Origin: an uncultured Lachnospiraceae bacterium | Lineage (GTDB): Bacteria; Bacillota; Clostridia; Lachnospirales; Lachnospiraceae | Direction of reading: 5' to 3' | Assembly: GCA_949155905.1 (NCBI GenBank) | Contig: CASCWU010000010.1 | Coordinates: forward strand, 1 to 56,123 | DNA: 56,123 nucleotides | In this document: piece after piece, positions 24,675 to 33,392 of the stretch | Numbering within the stretch: position 1 is the first letter of the stretch | Layout: every line of letters starts with the position of its first letter | Notes under the pieces: generated by a model | What the model was told of the DNA's origin: nothing | The model's input: the letters and a program-made list of their open reading frames with translations, nothing else | Database searches by the model: none | Program-made: the position numbers and the translations under genes

Positions 24675-25373
24675 TTATTTTATCCCTCGTACAAAACTTG
24701 CACCGCTCACACATTCTAACAGTTCTACCTGTCCAAAGCCTGCCTGGTACAGCAGCTCTATCTCATGCTCAGGCGTCAGCGGAGTGTCAAAATGAATAAA
24801 CTGTTCCTCTGGTATATGAAACGCTGCTCTCCGTCTGGCACATTCTGTAAATAAGAGCGTCTCCTCCTCTTCGCAGCAAGCAAAGTAATCCGCTTCCAGA
24901 AAAATGCCTCCGGGCGGCAGTGCCTTATATATTTTCTGAAACAGCTTTTGCTTCTTCTCCGGCTTAAAATGATGAAAGGATTCTATGGATATCACCATAT
25001 CATAAACTTCCTTCTCAAAGGGATATTGAAAATAATCCGCACAGATCAACGTCTGGTTTTTATCCGGATGCTTTTGGGCCAGCTTCGCCAGCATTGCCTC
25101 TGACAAATCGACTCCTGTCACCTCCAGATTCGGATATTTCTCCCAAATCCGATCTAACTCCAATCCGGTTCCGCAGCCCAAATCCAACAGACGCTTCACC
25201 TCTGGCTTCACATATTCTGCCATACGGATATAGGCATTCCTCCAAACAGACATATGTTCCTCATAGCCCTCCAGACGATTTTGGAAAAATTCTGCCATTT
25301 CCTCAAGATTACTATCTGCGGTTTCGTCTAACCAGGCCTTTAACTCCCTCATGTATTGTTCCTGTTCCTGCAT
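24675..25373 (-). CDS. Class I SAM-dependent methyltransferase
   Basis: This 232-residue protein has AdoMet motif I LLDLGCGTGLELD (about 62-74), the ribose-binding acidic residue in VTGVDLSEAM (about 86), and motif IV MVISIESFHHF (about 126). ALPPGGIFLEADYF follows, as in ubiquinone/menaquinone-type small-molecule methyltransferases. The start chosen is ATG 25373; a further Met seven codons inside and a low-complexity Lys-rich reading upstream are alternatives. Substrate unknown. It follows clpX by 137 bases on the same strand. Confidence 0.88.
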   Translation of the reverse strand: MQEQEQYMRELKAWLDETADSNLEEMAEFFQNRLEGYEEHMSVWRNAYIRMAEYVKPEVKRLLDLGCGTGLELDRIWEKYPNLEVTGVDLSEAMLAKLAQKHPDKNQTLICADYFQYPFEKEVYDMVISIESFHHFKPEKKQKLFQKIYKALPPGGIFLEADYFACCEEEETLLFTECARRRAAFHIPEEQFIHFDTPLTPEHEIELLYQAGFGQVELLECVSGASFVRGIK

Positions 25374-25510
25374 CTGTAACTGCCCCTTTCCCTTTTTCTT
25401 TCCTGTCTCTTTGCCAACGGCCTTTTCTTTCGGCGCTAAGATAAGCATAACAGATGCCAAACCAGGCAGCCACCTCATAGTTAAATCGACTTGTTTTTGT
25501 GCTGTCTGCT

Positions 25511-27184
25511 TTATTGCTGTTCCTTTTGCTCTTCGTTCGGCAATGCCTGGATACCACGCATCTCGATCACTGGCGCACCATGTCCCTCGATATACGCCCT
25601 ATTGATTGTCACACGCCCGATGGCATCGTCCTTTGGTATTTCAAACATAATATCCAACATAAATTCCTCAATAATCGCCCGCAGCGCTCTGGCACCGGTC
25701 TTTTTTTCTAACGCCCGCTCTGCAATCGCTTCTATCGCATCCTCGGAAAAGAGCAGCTCTACCTCGTCTAAGGCCAGCAGCTTTTGGTACTGCTTTAAAA
25801 TAGCGTTTTTCGGCTCCTTTAATATCTGTATAAGCGCTTCCTTGGACAATCCCTCCAAGGTAAAGACAACCGGCAGACGGCCTAAAAATTCCGGAATCAT
25901 CCCATATTCCCGCAGATCCTCTGTTGTCACCTTAGAAAGCAGGGTAGTATCCTGGTCGTACTTATCCTTTAGCTCCGATCCAAAGCCCATAAAAGAGGTT
26001 TTGGTCAAACGCTGCTTGATCACCTCTTCCAAATCAGGAAAGGCTCCGCCGCAGATAAACAAAATGTTTCGGGTATTGATCGTCGTCATCGGCACCATGG
26101 CGTTTTTATTGGTTGCCCCCACCGGCACATCGACCTCGGCGCCCTCTAACAGCTTTAATAAGCCCTGCTGAACAGACTCCCCGCTCACATCCCGGCTGTT
26201 TGTATTACGCTTTTTGGCAATTTTATCGATCTCATCAATAAAGACAATTCCCTGCTCCGCCTTTTCTACATCATTATCCGCTGCTGTCAGAAGCTTACTC
26301 AGCACGCTCTCCACATCATCGCCGATGTACCCTGCCTCCGTCAGAGAGGTCGCATCGGTGACGGCTAATGGCACCTGCAAAAGCCTGGCCAGTGTCCGCA
26401 CCAAATAGGTCTTTCCGCTACCCGTCGGCCCTATCATCAGCATATTGGACTTTTCGATCTCAATGTCGTCCATCGTCCCGGTCGCCACTCGTTTATAATG
26501 ATTGTAGACCGCAACAGAAATCGCCTTTTTCGCATGCTCCTGCCCTACGACATATTCATCGAGCTGTGCCTTGATCCGGTGAGGCGGCGGCAGATTATCC
26601 CGATCCAAAACCGGAGGGGCAGGCTTTTTTTCTTTTTTCCTTTTTACCCGCTGCCCCATCATCGGAATATCGGCTGGAATAAAACCAAAATTGATAATTG
26701 GCCCTCTCCGCTGGTTCTGCTCTATATCGTCATTCTCTGTCAGATCCGAAGGATCTGTTAGATCCGAAGGATCTGTTAGATCTGAAGGATCCGTTAGATC
26801 CAAAGGATCCGTTAGATCGGAAGGTTCGGTCAGATCCAAAGGATCGGTCGGTTCCGAAGGCTCTGTTGGATCGGAAGGATTTGTTGGGTCGGAAGATTCC
26901 GTTGAATATGAAGAATTCCTCCTGGACTTGCTGCCCTTTTCATCTGCAGCATTCCTTCCTTTGGCATTCCTTCTGGCAGAGCCTGGCTCTCTGTCAAAAG
27001 AAAACCCCTTTAAAGGAAACATCCCCGGCATAGTAAAGCCTGTATTTTGAAAGGTATCAAAGGTCTTTTGAATGCAGTCGGCACAAACCGAAAGGCTCGG
27101 CTGCATATGAATAAGCCTTCCGCAAATATGCTCCGGCCTCCTGCACAAAGAACAATATTCCTCTATCTCTTGTTTGTCGTCCAT
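25511..27184 (-). CDS. clpX: ClpX-type AAA+ unfoldase with an unusual hexapeptide-repeat linker
   Basis: This 557-residue protein has an N-terminal zinc finger (Cys11, Cys14, Cys34, Cys37), a tandem-repeat linker (about 95-150), and a ClpX AAA+ domain. Motifs are Walker A GPTGSGKT (about 248), pore loop GYIGDD, Walker B IVFIDEIDK, SRDVSGESVQQGLL, and a ClpP-contact loop with MGFG where typical ClpX has IGFG. ClpX is usually about 420 residues; the extra length is the linker. No clpP is adjacent, so this may be a second ClpX. It unfolds tagged proteins for ClpP or alone. The start is ATG 27184 after GGGAGG. Confidence 0.9.
   Translation of the reverse strand: MDDKQEIEEYCSLCRRPEHICGRLIHMQPSLSVCADCIQKTFDTFQNTGFTMPGMFPLKGFSFDREPGSARRNAKGRNAADEKGSKSRRNSSYSTESSDPTNPSDPTEPSEPTDPLDLTEPSDLTDPLDLTDPSDLTDPSDLTDPSDLTENDDIEQNQRRGPIINFGFIPADIPMMGQRVKRKKEKKPAPPVLDRDNLPPPHRIKAQLDEYVVGQEHAKKAISVAVYNHYKRVATGTMDDIEIEKSNMLMIGPTGSGKTYLVRTLARLLQVPLAVTDATSLTEAGYIGDDVESVLSKLLTAADNDVEKAEQGIVFIDEIDKIAKKRNTNSRDVSGESVQQGLLKLLEGAEVDVPVGATNKNAMVPMTTINTRNILFICGGAFPDLEEVIKQRLTKTSFMGFGSELKDKYDQDTTLLSKVTTEDLREYGMIPEFLGRLPVVFTLEGLSKEALIQILKEPKNAILKQYQKLLALDEVELLFSEDAIEAIAERALEKKTGARALRAIIEEFMLDIMFEIPKDDAIGRVTINRAYIEGHGAPVIEMRGIQALPNEEQKEQQ
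26735..26900. repeat. 18-bp tandem repeats encoding the ClpX linker
   Basis: The minus strand encodes repeated (S/L)-D-L-T-(D/E)-P units, about nine copies, cleaner at the C-terminal end and degenerating towards SEPTDP and SDPTNP. DNA units such as GATCCGTTAGATCCAAAG recur every 18 bp. Confidence 0.85.
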
Positions 27185-27316
27185 AGCTTCCTCCCTATTT
27201 ATAACACCTCGTTTTAGAATCCATCGTCTCAAAACGAAGATCTTTTTTTGTATTCTTTGCCTTCTTATCAGTATACCTGATCTCTTCCCAAGAATCCACT
27301 AAAATTTTTCTTAAAA

Positions 27317-27345
27317 TTGACTTCTCTTCTATTCAATGGTACTAT
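27317..27345 (+). promoter_or_regulatory. Promoter of the threonine aldolase gene
   Basis: TTGACT (27317-27322) and TACTAT (27340-27345) are separated by 17 bases, 43 bases before the start codon. Confidence 0.6.
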
Positions 27346-27387
27346 TTTCATGAATAAATACTTTATTTTCAGAAGGGAGTTTTTTTC

Positions 27388-28440
27388 ATGTATTCTTTTC
27401 GCAACGACTACAGTGAAGGAGCGCATCCTCAGGTATTAGAAGCACTCTGCCGTTATAACCTGGAGCAAAACACCGGGTACGGACTGGACGTTCACTCTGC
27501 CCATGCAGCAGACCATATTCGAGAGCTATGTGCCTGCCCGGGCGCTGCCGTCCACTTTATTAGCGGCGGAACCCAGACCAATATGCTGCTGATTTCCTCC
27601 TGCCTGCGCCCGTTCCAGGCCGTTATCGCAGCGGAAACCGGACATATCCATGTCCATGAAACCGGCGCTGTAGAGGCCTCCGGCCATAAGATTCTCGCTG
27701 TGGCAGCATCTGACAGAACGGATCCGGATACCGCAGGCAAGCTGACTCCAGAGGATATCCGCACCATCTGTACCGCTCATGCCGACGAACATATGGTACA
27801 GCCCGCGCTTGTCTACATTTCCGACTCTACGGAGCTGGGAACGATTTACCGCCGTCAGGAGCTGGCAGCGCTTCATGAGGTCTGTAAGGAGCTGGGGCTT
27901 TGGCTGTTTTTAGACGGAGCCAGACTTGGCTCTGCTCTGACCTGTCCGGAAAATGATCTCACACTCGCCGATATTGCCGCCCTTACGGATGCGTTTTATA
28001 TCGGCGGCACCAAAAACGGCGCCCTGTACGGAGAAGCACTGGTTCTGGTCAATCCGGCCTTGCAAAAGGATTTTCGCTACGCGATCAAAAACCGCGGCGC
28101 TATGCTGGCCAAGGGCTTTACTATTGGTATCCAGTTTGAAGCTTTGCTGACCGGCCGGCTTTATTTTGAACTGGCAGAACACGCCAACCGGCTGGCGGCA
28201 AAGCTGACGGAGGCGCTTGTCGGGCTGGACTGTGAATTTTATGCCCCGTCTCCTACCAACCAGGTCTTCCCTATTCTGCCGGACACGGTCTGTACGCGGC
28301 TGGCAGAGGAGTTCCAGTTTGAAACCCAAAAGCAGCTAAAGGACGGACGGTCTGCGGTCCGCTTTGTCACCTCCTGGGCTACCCCCGAGGAGGCTGTCGA
28401 TCATCTGATTGCTGTGCTGTCGGAGCTTTTGGCCGGATAA
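27388..28440 (+). CDS. Low-specificity L-threonine aldolase (beta-eliminating lyase family)
   Basis: This 350-residue fold-type I PLP enzyme has FRNDYSEGAHPQVLEAL at its start, the Schiff-base lysine in YIGGTKNGAL (about 208), and LFLDGARLG (about 173), where Asp contacts the pyridine nitrogen. Members cleave threonine or allo-threonine to glycine and acetaldehyde; related tryptophanase-like members also exist. The start is ATG 27388 after AGAAGGGAG. It is monocistronic and convergent with the PadR gene, five bases away. Confidence 0.9.
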   Translation: MYSFRNDYSEGAHPQVLEALCRYNLEQNTGYGLDVHSAHAADHIRELCACPGAAVHFISGGTQTNMLLISSCLRPFQAVIAAETGHIHVHETGAVEASGHKILAVAASDRTDPDTAGKLTPEDIRTICTAHADEHMVQPALVYISDSTELGTIYRRQELAALHEVCKELGLWLFLDGARLGSALTCPENDLTLADIAALTDAFYIGGTKNGALYGEALVLVNPALQKDFRYAIKNRGAMLAKGFTIGIQFEALLTGRLYFELAEHANRLAAKLTEALVGLDCEFYAPSPTNQVFPILPDTVCTRLAEEFQFETQKQLKDGRSAVRFVTSWATPEEAVDHLIAVLSELLAG

Positions 28441-28445
28441 GCAAG

Positions 28446-29033
28446 CTAGTGTACTAACGCATTCTCCTTTTGCTCCATCACTGAGGACTGGCTGCTTTTC
28501 CCTACCAGACGGAGGGATTCCTCCAGCCAGTCCACATACGCCTGCTCTCGTAAAATCGCCCCGCGCAGCACCAGATAATCCCCAAACTGATCCGACGAAT
28601 ATTCTGGCAGTTCCTGATATTTTTCCTGACTTTCTAACAAAAAATCCAGCTTCCTTTTCCGCTGTACGAGCTGGCTTTTTAAAAGGGCGGCGGCATCTGC
28701 AGACGGCATCCGGCTGACAAAATACATCCGCAGACGGAACCGATCCTTAAACGTAGGCTGCATCACTTCATCCCGCAGCAGCCAGGCAAGAAACTCTCTT
28801 TTTCCCCGTCTGGTTATCCGGTACACCTTTTTTTCCTGAATTTCCCCGCTGATTTCCACCTCATACTCCAGCAGCCCCTCCTCGGTCAGCTTCCGCAGCT
28901 CCGGATAAATCTGGCTATGCCTGGCGCTCCAGAAATTCGACAGCTCCTTTTCCTTAAATTCTCTGGCAATATCATAGCCTGTCGCTGGCTTCCGGTCCAC
29001 CAGTCCCAATATCGCATATCGCAATGTCCGCAT
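28446..29033 (-). CDS. PadR family transcriptional regulator (long form)
   Basis: This 195-residue protein has the PadR winged helix in residues 1-85 (LRYAILGLVDRKPATGYDIA, SQIYPELRKLTEEGLLEY) and a helical dimerisation domain in 90-185. That is the two-domain layout of phenolic-acid-responsive PadR and AphA/VirR-type repressors. The start is ATG 29033 after GGAAGGGGAC; an upstream extension is low-complexity and has no site. The divergent flavoenzyme gene has a perfect PadR-type palindrome over its -35 box, so this protein probably represses that gene until an aromatic ligand binds. Confidence 0.93.
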   Translation of the reverse strand: MRTLRYAILGLVDRKPATGYDIAREFKEKELSNFWSARHSQIYPELRKLTEEGLLEYEVEISGEIQEKKVYRITRRGKREFLAWLLRDEVMQPTFKDRFRLRMYFVSRMPSADAAALLKSQLVQRKRKLDFLLESQEKYQELPEYSSDQFGDYLVLRGAILREQAYVDWLEESLRLVGKSSQSSVMEQKENALVH

Positions 29034-29125
29034 CCTTGTCCCCTTCCTTTCTTTTTTCTTTCTTCTTTCCTTTCTTATAAGTGTAACACAATGCACAAAA
29101 AAAGAAAAGAAAAGAAAAGTTATAC

Positions 29126-29164
29126 TATGTCAATATTGACATATCGTTTTTTTCATGCTATGCT
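29126..29164 (+). promoter_or_regulatory. PadR operator overlapping the flavoenzyme promoter
   Basis: TATGTCAATATTGACATA (29126-29143) is a perfect 18-bp palindrome containing ATGT-N8-ACAT, the known PadR operator pattern. Its right half supplies the -35 box TTGACA (29136-29141), with TATGCT (29159-29164) 17 bases on. Confidence 0.85.
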
Positions 29165-29274
29165 GATTTTAACCTCCAGTCGGAGATAGTATTTTTTCGG
29201 TATTTTTCAGTATCCTGAATTCTTTTTACCGCACTCGCTTCCGGCTGGACAAAAATCCTGAAAGGAGTGTTTTC

Positions 29275-31272
29275 ATGTTCCCATATGCAAACCTTTTTAC
29301 GCCTGTCACCATCGGTTCCGTCACGATCAAAAACCGTTTTGCACTGGCGCCGATGGGACCTCTTGGCTTAGGCGATGCCGACGGCGGCTTTAACCAAAGA
29401 GGGATTGATTACTATACCGAGCGTGCCAAGGGCGGCACCGGCTTAATCATTACAGGCGTCACCTTTGTGGACAACCACGTAGAGGAACACGGGATGCCAA
29501 ACGTCCCATGCCCTACCCACAACGACGTCCACTTTGTCCGTACCGCCAGGGAAATGACCGAGCGGATTCATGCTTACGATGCCAAAGTATTTTTACAGAT
29601 GTCCGGCGGCTTCGGGCGGGTGACAATCCCGACCAATCTCGGCGAATATCCGCCGGTTGCCCCATCTGCTATCCCGCACCGCTGGCTGGATAAAATCTGC
29701 CGCCCTCTGACGGTAGAGGAAATCCATGAAATCGTAAAAAAATTCGGCGATGGCGCTTACAATGCAAAGCGTGCCGGCTTTGACGGTGTCCAAATCCATG
29801 CGGTTCACGAGGGATATTTAATTGATCAGTTCGCGATTGCCCTGTTTAATCAAAGGACGGACGAATACGGCGGTTCCTTAGAAAACCGTCTGCGTTTTGC
29901 AAAGGAAATTGTAGAGGAAATCAAAGCCCGCTGCGGAGAGGATTTCCCTGTGACGCTTCGCTACAGCCCGAAAAGCTTTATCAAGGATTTCCGTAAGGGC
30001 GCTCTTCCGGGGGAGGAATTTGAGGAAAAGGGCCGTGATGTAGACGAGGGCGTAGAGGCAGCCAAGCTTCTTGTTTCGTATGGCTATGATGCTCTGGATA
30101 CGGACGTCGGCTCCTACGATGCCTGGTGGTGGAGCCATCCGCCAATGTATCAGGAAAAGGGACTCTATCGTCCTTATTGTAAGCTGATGAAGAACAACGT
30201 AGATGTTCCGGTCATCTGTGCCGGACGGATGGACGATCCAAAGATGGCTTCCGAAGCGATTGCCGACGGCACCTGCGATATGGTGAGCCTGGGACGTCCG
30301 CTTTTAGCCGATCCGGATTACGTCAATAAACTGCGCGCCGGACGGGTAGACGAAATTCGTCCATGTATTTCCTGCCAGGAGGGGTGTATGGGACGTATCC
30401 AAACCTATTCCATGCTCAACTGCGCCGTCAATCCACAGGCCTGCAGAGAGCGTGTCACGGCCTACAACCCAATTCTGCGTCCAAAGCGTGTCTGCATCGT
30501 CGGCGGCGGTGTAGCAGGCTGTGAGGCAGCCAGAGTACTGGCTCTGCGCGGACATAAGCCAGAGGTATTTGAAAAAACCAATCAGCTTGGCGGCAACCTG
30601 ATTCCAGGCGGCGCTCCTGATTTTAAAGAGGATGATCGGGCTCTGGCCAAATGGTACGAAACCCAGATGGAAAAGCTTTCCGTACCAGTACATTTTGCTA
30701 CCACTGTCACCAAGGAAATGGTACTTGAGGGCGGCTATGATACGGTAATTATCGCGACTGGCTCCACCCCTAAGGTATTTTCTTTAGGCGACGATACCAA
30801 GACCTATACCGCAGCCGACGTCCTGACTGGACAAAAGAACTGCGGCGACACCACAGTGGTCATCGGCGGCGGGCTGGTTGGCTGCGAAACCGCTCTTTGG
30901 TTGGCTCAGCAAGGGAAAAAGGTGACGATTGTCGAAGCGCTGGAGAAAATTTTGGCGGTCAACGGGCCGCTCTGCCACGCCAACAGCGAAATGTTAGAAG
31001 CCCTGATTCCGTTCCACGACATCGAGGTCCTTGCAAACGCCAAGGCATCCTCCTACCAGAACGGTATCCTCACCATAGAGACACCGGAGGGCAGCAAGGA
31101 ACTTTCCTGCGACAGCGTGATTCTTTCTGTCGGCTACCAGGAGGAAAACAGCCTCTACCATGAGCTGGAGTTTGAGGTAGCAGATATTCATTTGCTTGGC
31201 GACGCCAGAAAGGTATCAAATATTATGTATGCGATTTGGGATGCATTTGAAGTAGCAAACCATATTGAATAA
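29275..31272 (+). CDS. NADH:flavin oxidoreductase / enoate reductase (2,4-dienoyl-CoA reductase type)
   Basis: This 665-residue enzyme has an FMN TIM barrel (1-360), a 4Fe-4S cluster motif CISCQEGC...LNC (Cys about 363, 366, 370, 382), and an FAD/NAD(H) domain with GGGVAGCEAAR (about 408) and GGGLVGCETA (about 529). QIHAVHEGYLIDQF (about 175) corresponds to the active-site His region. Electrons pass from NADH through FAD and the cluster to FMN, which reduces a C=C bond. Relatives act on cinnamate, 2-enoates, flavonoids or bile acids. The PadR partner and operator point to an aromatic or phenolic acid, which is inference. The start is ATG 29275 after AAAGGAG. Confidence 0.93.
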   Translation: MFPYANLFTPVTIGSVTIKNRFALAPMGPLGLGDADGGFNQRGIDYYTERAKGGTGLIITGVTFVDNHVEEHGMPNVPCPTHNDVHFVRTAREMTERIHAYDAKVFLQMSGGFGRVTIPTNLGEYPPVAPSAIPHRWLDKICRPLTVEEIHEIVKKFGDGAYNAKRAGFDGVQIHAVHEGYLIDQFAIALFNQRTDEYGGSLENRLRFAKEIVEEIKARCGEDFPVTLRYSPKSFIKDFRKGALPGEEFEEKGRDVDEGVEAAKLLVSYGYDALDTDVGSYDAWWWSHPPMYQEKGLYRPYCKLMKNNVDVPVICAGRMDDPKMASEAIADGTCDMVSLGRPLLADPDYVNKLRAGRVDEIRPCISCQEGCMGRIQTYSMLNCAVNPQACRERVTAYNPILRPKRVCIVGGGVAGCEAARVLALRGHKPEVFEKTNQLGGNLIPGGAPDFKEDDRALAKWYETQMEKLSVPVHFATTVTKEMVLEGGYDTVIIATGSTPKVFSLGDDTKTYTAADVLTGQKNCGDTTVVIGGGLVGCETALWLAQQGKKVTIVEALEKILAVNGPLCHANSEMLEALIPFHDIEVLANAKASSYQNGILTIETPEGSKELSCDSVILSVGYQEENSLYHELEFEVADIHLLGDARKVSNIMYAIWDAFEVANHIE

Positions 31273-31334
31273 TCTCAGAACAGTTTCAGAAAATGGAACC
31301 CTAAGAAGTCTCATGAAAAGTCCCATGAAATAGG

Positions 31335-31360
31335 AAAAAAGGTCTTAAAAGACCTTTTTT
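31335..31360. terminator. Bidirectional terminator after the flavoenzyme gene
   Basis: AAAAAAGGTCTT pairs with AAGACCTTTTTT (31335-31360), with A and T tracts on each flank. Confidence 0.88.
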
Positions 31361-31362
31361 CC

Positions 31363-31640
31363 TTATAATTCCAGTCTCATATAAAGAATCTCCTGAAAGC
31401 CTGACTTACGGGAGTAAAAGCCTTTGGGGTCTCTGCCATATTCTACAAATCCTGCTTTCTTATACATAGAAACTGCCAGTAATGCCCGTCCGGCTCCAAG
31501 CCCCCAAAACTCTTTCAGAATACTAATACCAAATTCCGCACGATGACGCACCTTGTATTTTGTGCCTACTGCTTTGATTCCGGCACTTCCTATCACCACA
31601 TCGTCTACTATAGCAATAATTATATTGCTGTACTTCCGTT
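31363..31640 (-). pseudogene. GNAT acetyltransferase remnant with an internal deletion
   Basis: A minus-strand frame reads IIIAIVDDVVIGSAGIKAV, EFGISILKEFWGLGAGRALL and then jumps to AVSMYKKAGFVEYGRDPKGF before stopping at 31363. In intact relatives about 25 residues lie between the G-x-G-x-G/A loop and the Y-x-K-x-G-F motif; those are missing. The N-terminal third is also absent, with stops upstream of about 31640. Confidence 0.75.
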
Positions 31641-31652
31641 CTTTTTACGATT

Positions 31653-32537
31653 CTACAGCAATCCTACCCGTTTCATCTCCTGTACGAGCTGTTCTCTGTG
31701 TCCGCCCTCCATCGGCGTCAACGGCTTTCTAAACGGCCCAACCTCTCGGCCAAGCAGGTTCATTGCTTCCTTGACCGGAATCGGATTTACCTCACAGAAC
31801 AGCAGGTTGATCAAATTCAAATATTTCATCTGAAGCTCCAGGCTTTCCTTTGTATTCCCCTCCAGATACGCATGTACCATCTGGCTCATTTCCGCCGGAA
31901 TCAGATGAGAGGCTACGGAAATCACGCCCTTCCCTCCCAGAGAAAGCAACGGCACGACCTGATCGTCGTTCCCGGAATAAATCGCAAACTCCGGTCCGGT
32001 CATGGCAGCTATCTTTGCGACCTGAGAAATATTTCCAGAAGCTTCCTTGACCGCTACGATATTGTCTACCTCTGCCGCCAGCTTCGCTATCGTCGCCGGT
32101 TCGATGTTGCAGCCTGTCCGCCCTTGGATATTGTATAACACAACCGGAATCTCAATGGCCTGTGCCGTATCGGCAAAATGCTCATACATCCCCCGCTGCG
32201 TCGCCTTATTGTAATACGGGGATACCAAAAGCACCGCGTCTGCTCCGGCCTGCTCTGCTTCCTTGGACAAATAAATGGCTGTCTCTGTACAGTTAGAACC
32301 AGTTCCTGCTATCACCGGAACCCGGTGCGCCGCCCTGGCGACTGCAACTCGAATACACTCAATATGCTCTTCATGGGAAAGCGTCGCTGCCTCTCCCGTC
32401 GTCCCGCAGATCACCAGCCCGTCTATCCCTCCTGCAATCTGCTCATCTACCAAAGCCTCTAGCTTTTCATAATTCACACTCCCATCCTCATGAAACGGGG
32501 TAATCAACGCAGTTGCTGCTCCTTCAAAAATATTCAT
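31653..32537 (-). CDS. dapA: 4-hydroxy-tetrahydrodipicolinate synthase
   Basis: This 294-residue class I aldolase condenses pyruvate with aspartate semialdehyde, the first committed step of lysine and diaminopimelate synthesis. Visible residues are GTTGEAATL (about 43-51), Tyr in VLYNIQGRTG (about 134), the Schiff-base Lys in IVAVKEASGN (about 162), and the barrel end GGKGVISVASH. Length and spacing are standard. The start is ATG 32537 after AGGAGG. Upstream on the same strand lie a 110-bp tandem duplication, a broken GNAT gene and a lysine riboswitch. The riboswitch probably controls dapA by read-through across that insert. No other dap genes are nearby. Confidence 0.96.
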   Translation of the reverse strand: MNIFEGAATALITPFHEDGSVNYEKLEALVDEQIAGGIDGLVICGTTGEAATLSHEEHIECIRVAVARAAHRVPVIAGTGSNCTETAIYLSKEAEQAGADAVLLVSPYYNKATQRGMYEHFADTAQAIEIPVVLYNIQGRTGCNIEPATIAKLAAEVDNIVAVKEASGNISQVAKIAAMTGPEFAIYSGNDDQVVPLLSLGGKGVISVASHLIPAEMSQMVHAYLEGNTKESLELQMKYLNLINLLFCEVNPIPVKEAMNLLGREVGPFRKPLTPMEGGHREQLVQEMKRVGLL

Positions 32538-32558
32538 CTTCCATTCCTCCTATTTTAA

Positions 32559-32790
32559 GTTCCGTCTCTCCTCTTCAGCACCCCTTATAGGGGAGATAAT
32601 TTTCGCCGCAAAGCAACGCGTCGGAAATTCCTCCCTGGGGTGCTTCCGTTTCGAGACTGATGAGACTAGTTCCGTCTCTCCTCTTCAGCACCCCTTATAG
32701 GGGAGATAATTTTCGCCGCAAAGCAACGCGTCGGAAATTCCTCCCTGGGGTGCTTCCGTTTCGAGACTGATGAGACTAGTTCCGTCTCTC
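32559..32790. repeat. 110-bp tandem duplication upstream of dapA
   Basis: Two apparently identical 110-bp units (32559-32668, 32669-32778) and a start of a third unit follow each other. Each unit contains an outer stem AGCACCCC/GGGGTGCT and an inner stem around AATTTTCG/CGGAAATT, so each could fold as one RNA hairpin. No coding frame is convincing. Confidence 0.9.
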
Positions 32791-32812
32791 CTCTTTAACA
32801 CCGCTCAAGATA

Positions 32813-33255
32813 TCAGTTCCGTTTCATATATAAAAGCGGATATGGATTCCCTTGCTCATCATGGTCTGTTCGTTTGTAAACAGAAAATCCCATATGTTCG
32901 TAAAAGCCTCTTGCAAGTGGGTTCTGTTCATTGACAGCCAGTTCATGGACTGCATGCTGTTCCATCCCATATTGAATTAGCTTTTTTCCCAATCCCTTTC
33001 CCCGCTCCTCCGGTGTAAGAAAAAGCATTTCAAGTTTTTGCTCTTCTATCCCATAAATGCAACGGGACAGCCCTTCTCATTCCTCATAATAATTAAATGT
33101 GCAATTTCCTTTAAAGCCTGCGGGACGTATCTCTTAATTTCTTTTATTTCCTTTTTTGATAAAAACAGATGCGTTGCCTTTACAGATTTTTCCCATATCA
33201 CAATCAACTGCTCTATCAGTAATGGCGTCCTTTCCACAGATTCTGAAATTTTCAT
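32813..33255 (-). pseudogene. GNAT family acetyltransferase, frameshifted
   Basis: From ATG 33255 (after AGGAGATAAA) the frame encodes MKISESVERTPLLIEQLIVI up to GCPVAFMG and stops near 33046. A one-base shift near 33050, in a GGG run, continues as IEEQKLEMLFLTPEERGKGL, then GLGKKLIQYGME and NPLARGFYEHMGFSVYKRT, ending at 32813. The reconstructed 147-residue protein is a complete GNAT with the R-G-x-G-L-G/K acetyl-CoA loop. It may be a real pseudogene or a one-base sequencing error. It lies directly behind the lysine riboswitch, so it would be the first riboswitch-controlled frame. Confidence 0.78.
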
Positions 33256-33364
33256 TTTATCTCCTATCTGTTTTCCTGTTTTCTGTCCCTTAGATTCAAG
33301 TTGAGTAGGGAAGATTTATCGCACCCTACTCGCTGCACGAACCGCGTGCCGCCTAGCGGCAAAA

Positions 33365-33392
33365 TTTCCTTACGCGGCTCTGTGCATAAAAA
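33365..33392 (-). repeat. Terminator-flanking motif, copy 2 (diverged)
   Basis: On the minus strand TTTTTATGCACAGAGCCGCG continuing TAAGGAAA follows the riboswitch terminator. It is related to the copies at 15409 and 45911. Confidence 0.6.

Noticed and set aside
26691-27050. Plus-strand frame with GSVRSE repeats opposite clpX
   Set aside because: It is the antisense shadow of the hexapeptide repeat in clpX; no ribosome site and no family match.
32650-32690. CTGATGAG beside GTCTC, resembling a hammerhead ribozyme core
   Set aside because: A hammerhead needs CTGATGA and CGAAAC on the same strand around stem II. Here the CGAAAC word is on the opposite strand, so the core cannot form.
32559-32790. 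Possible CRISPR array from regularly spaced repeats
   Set aside because: The 110-bp units are directly adjacent with no variable spacers, and no cas gene is present.
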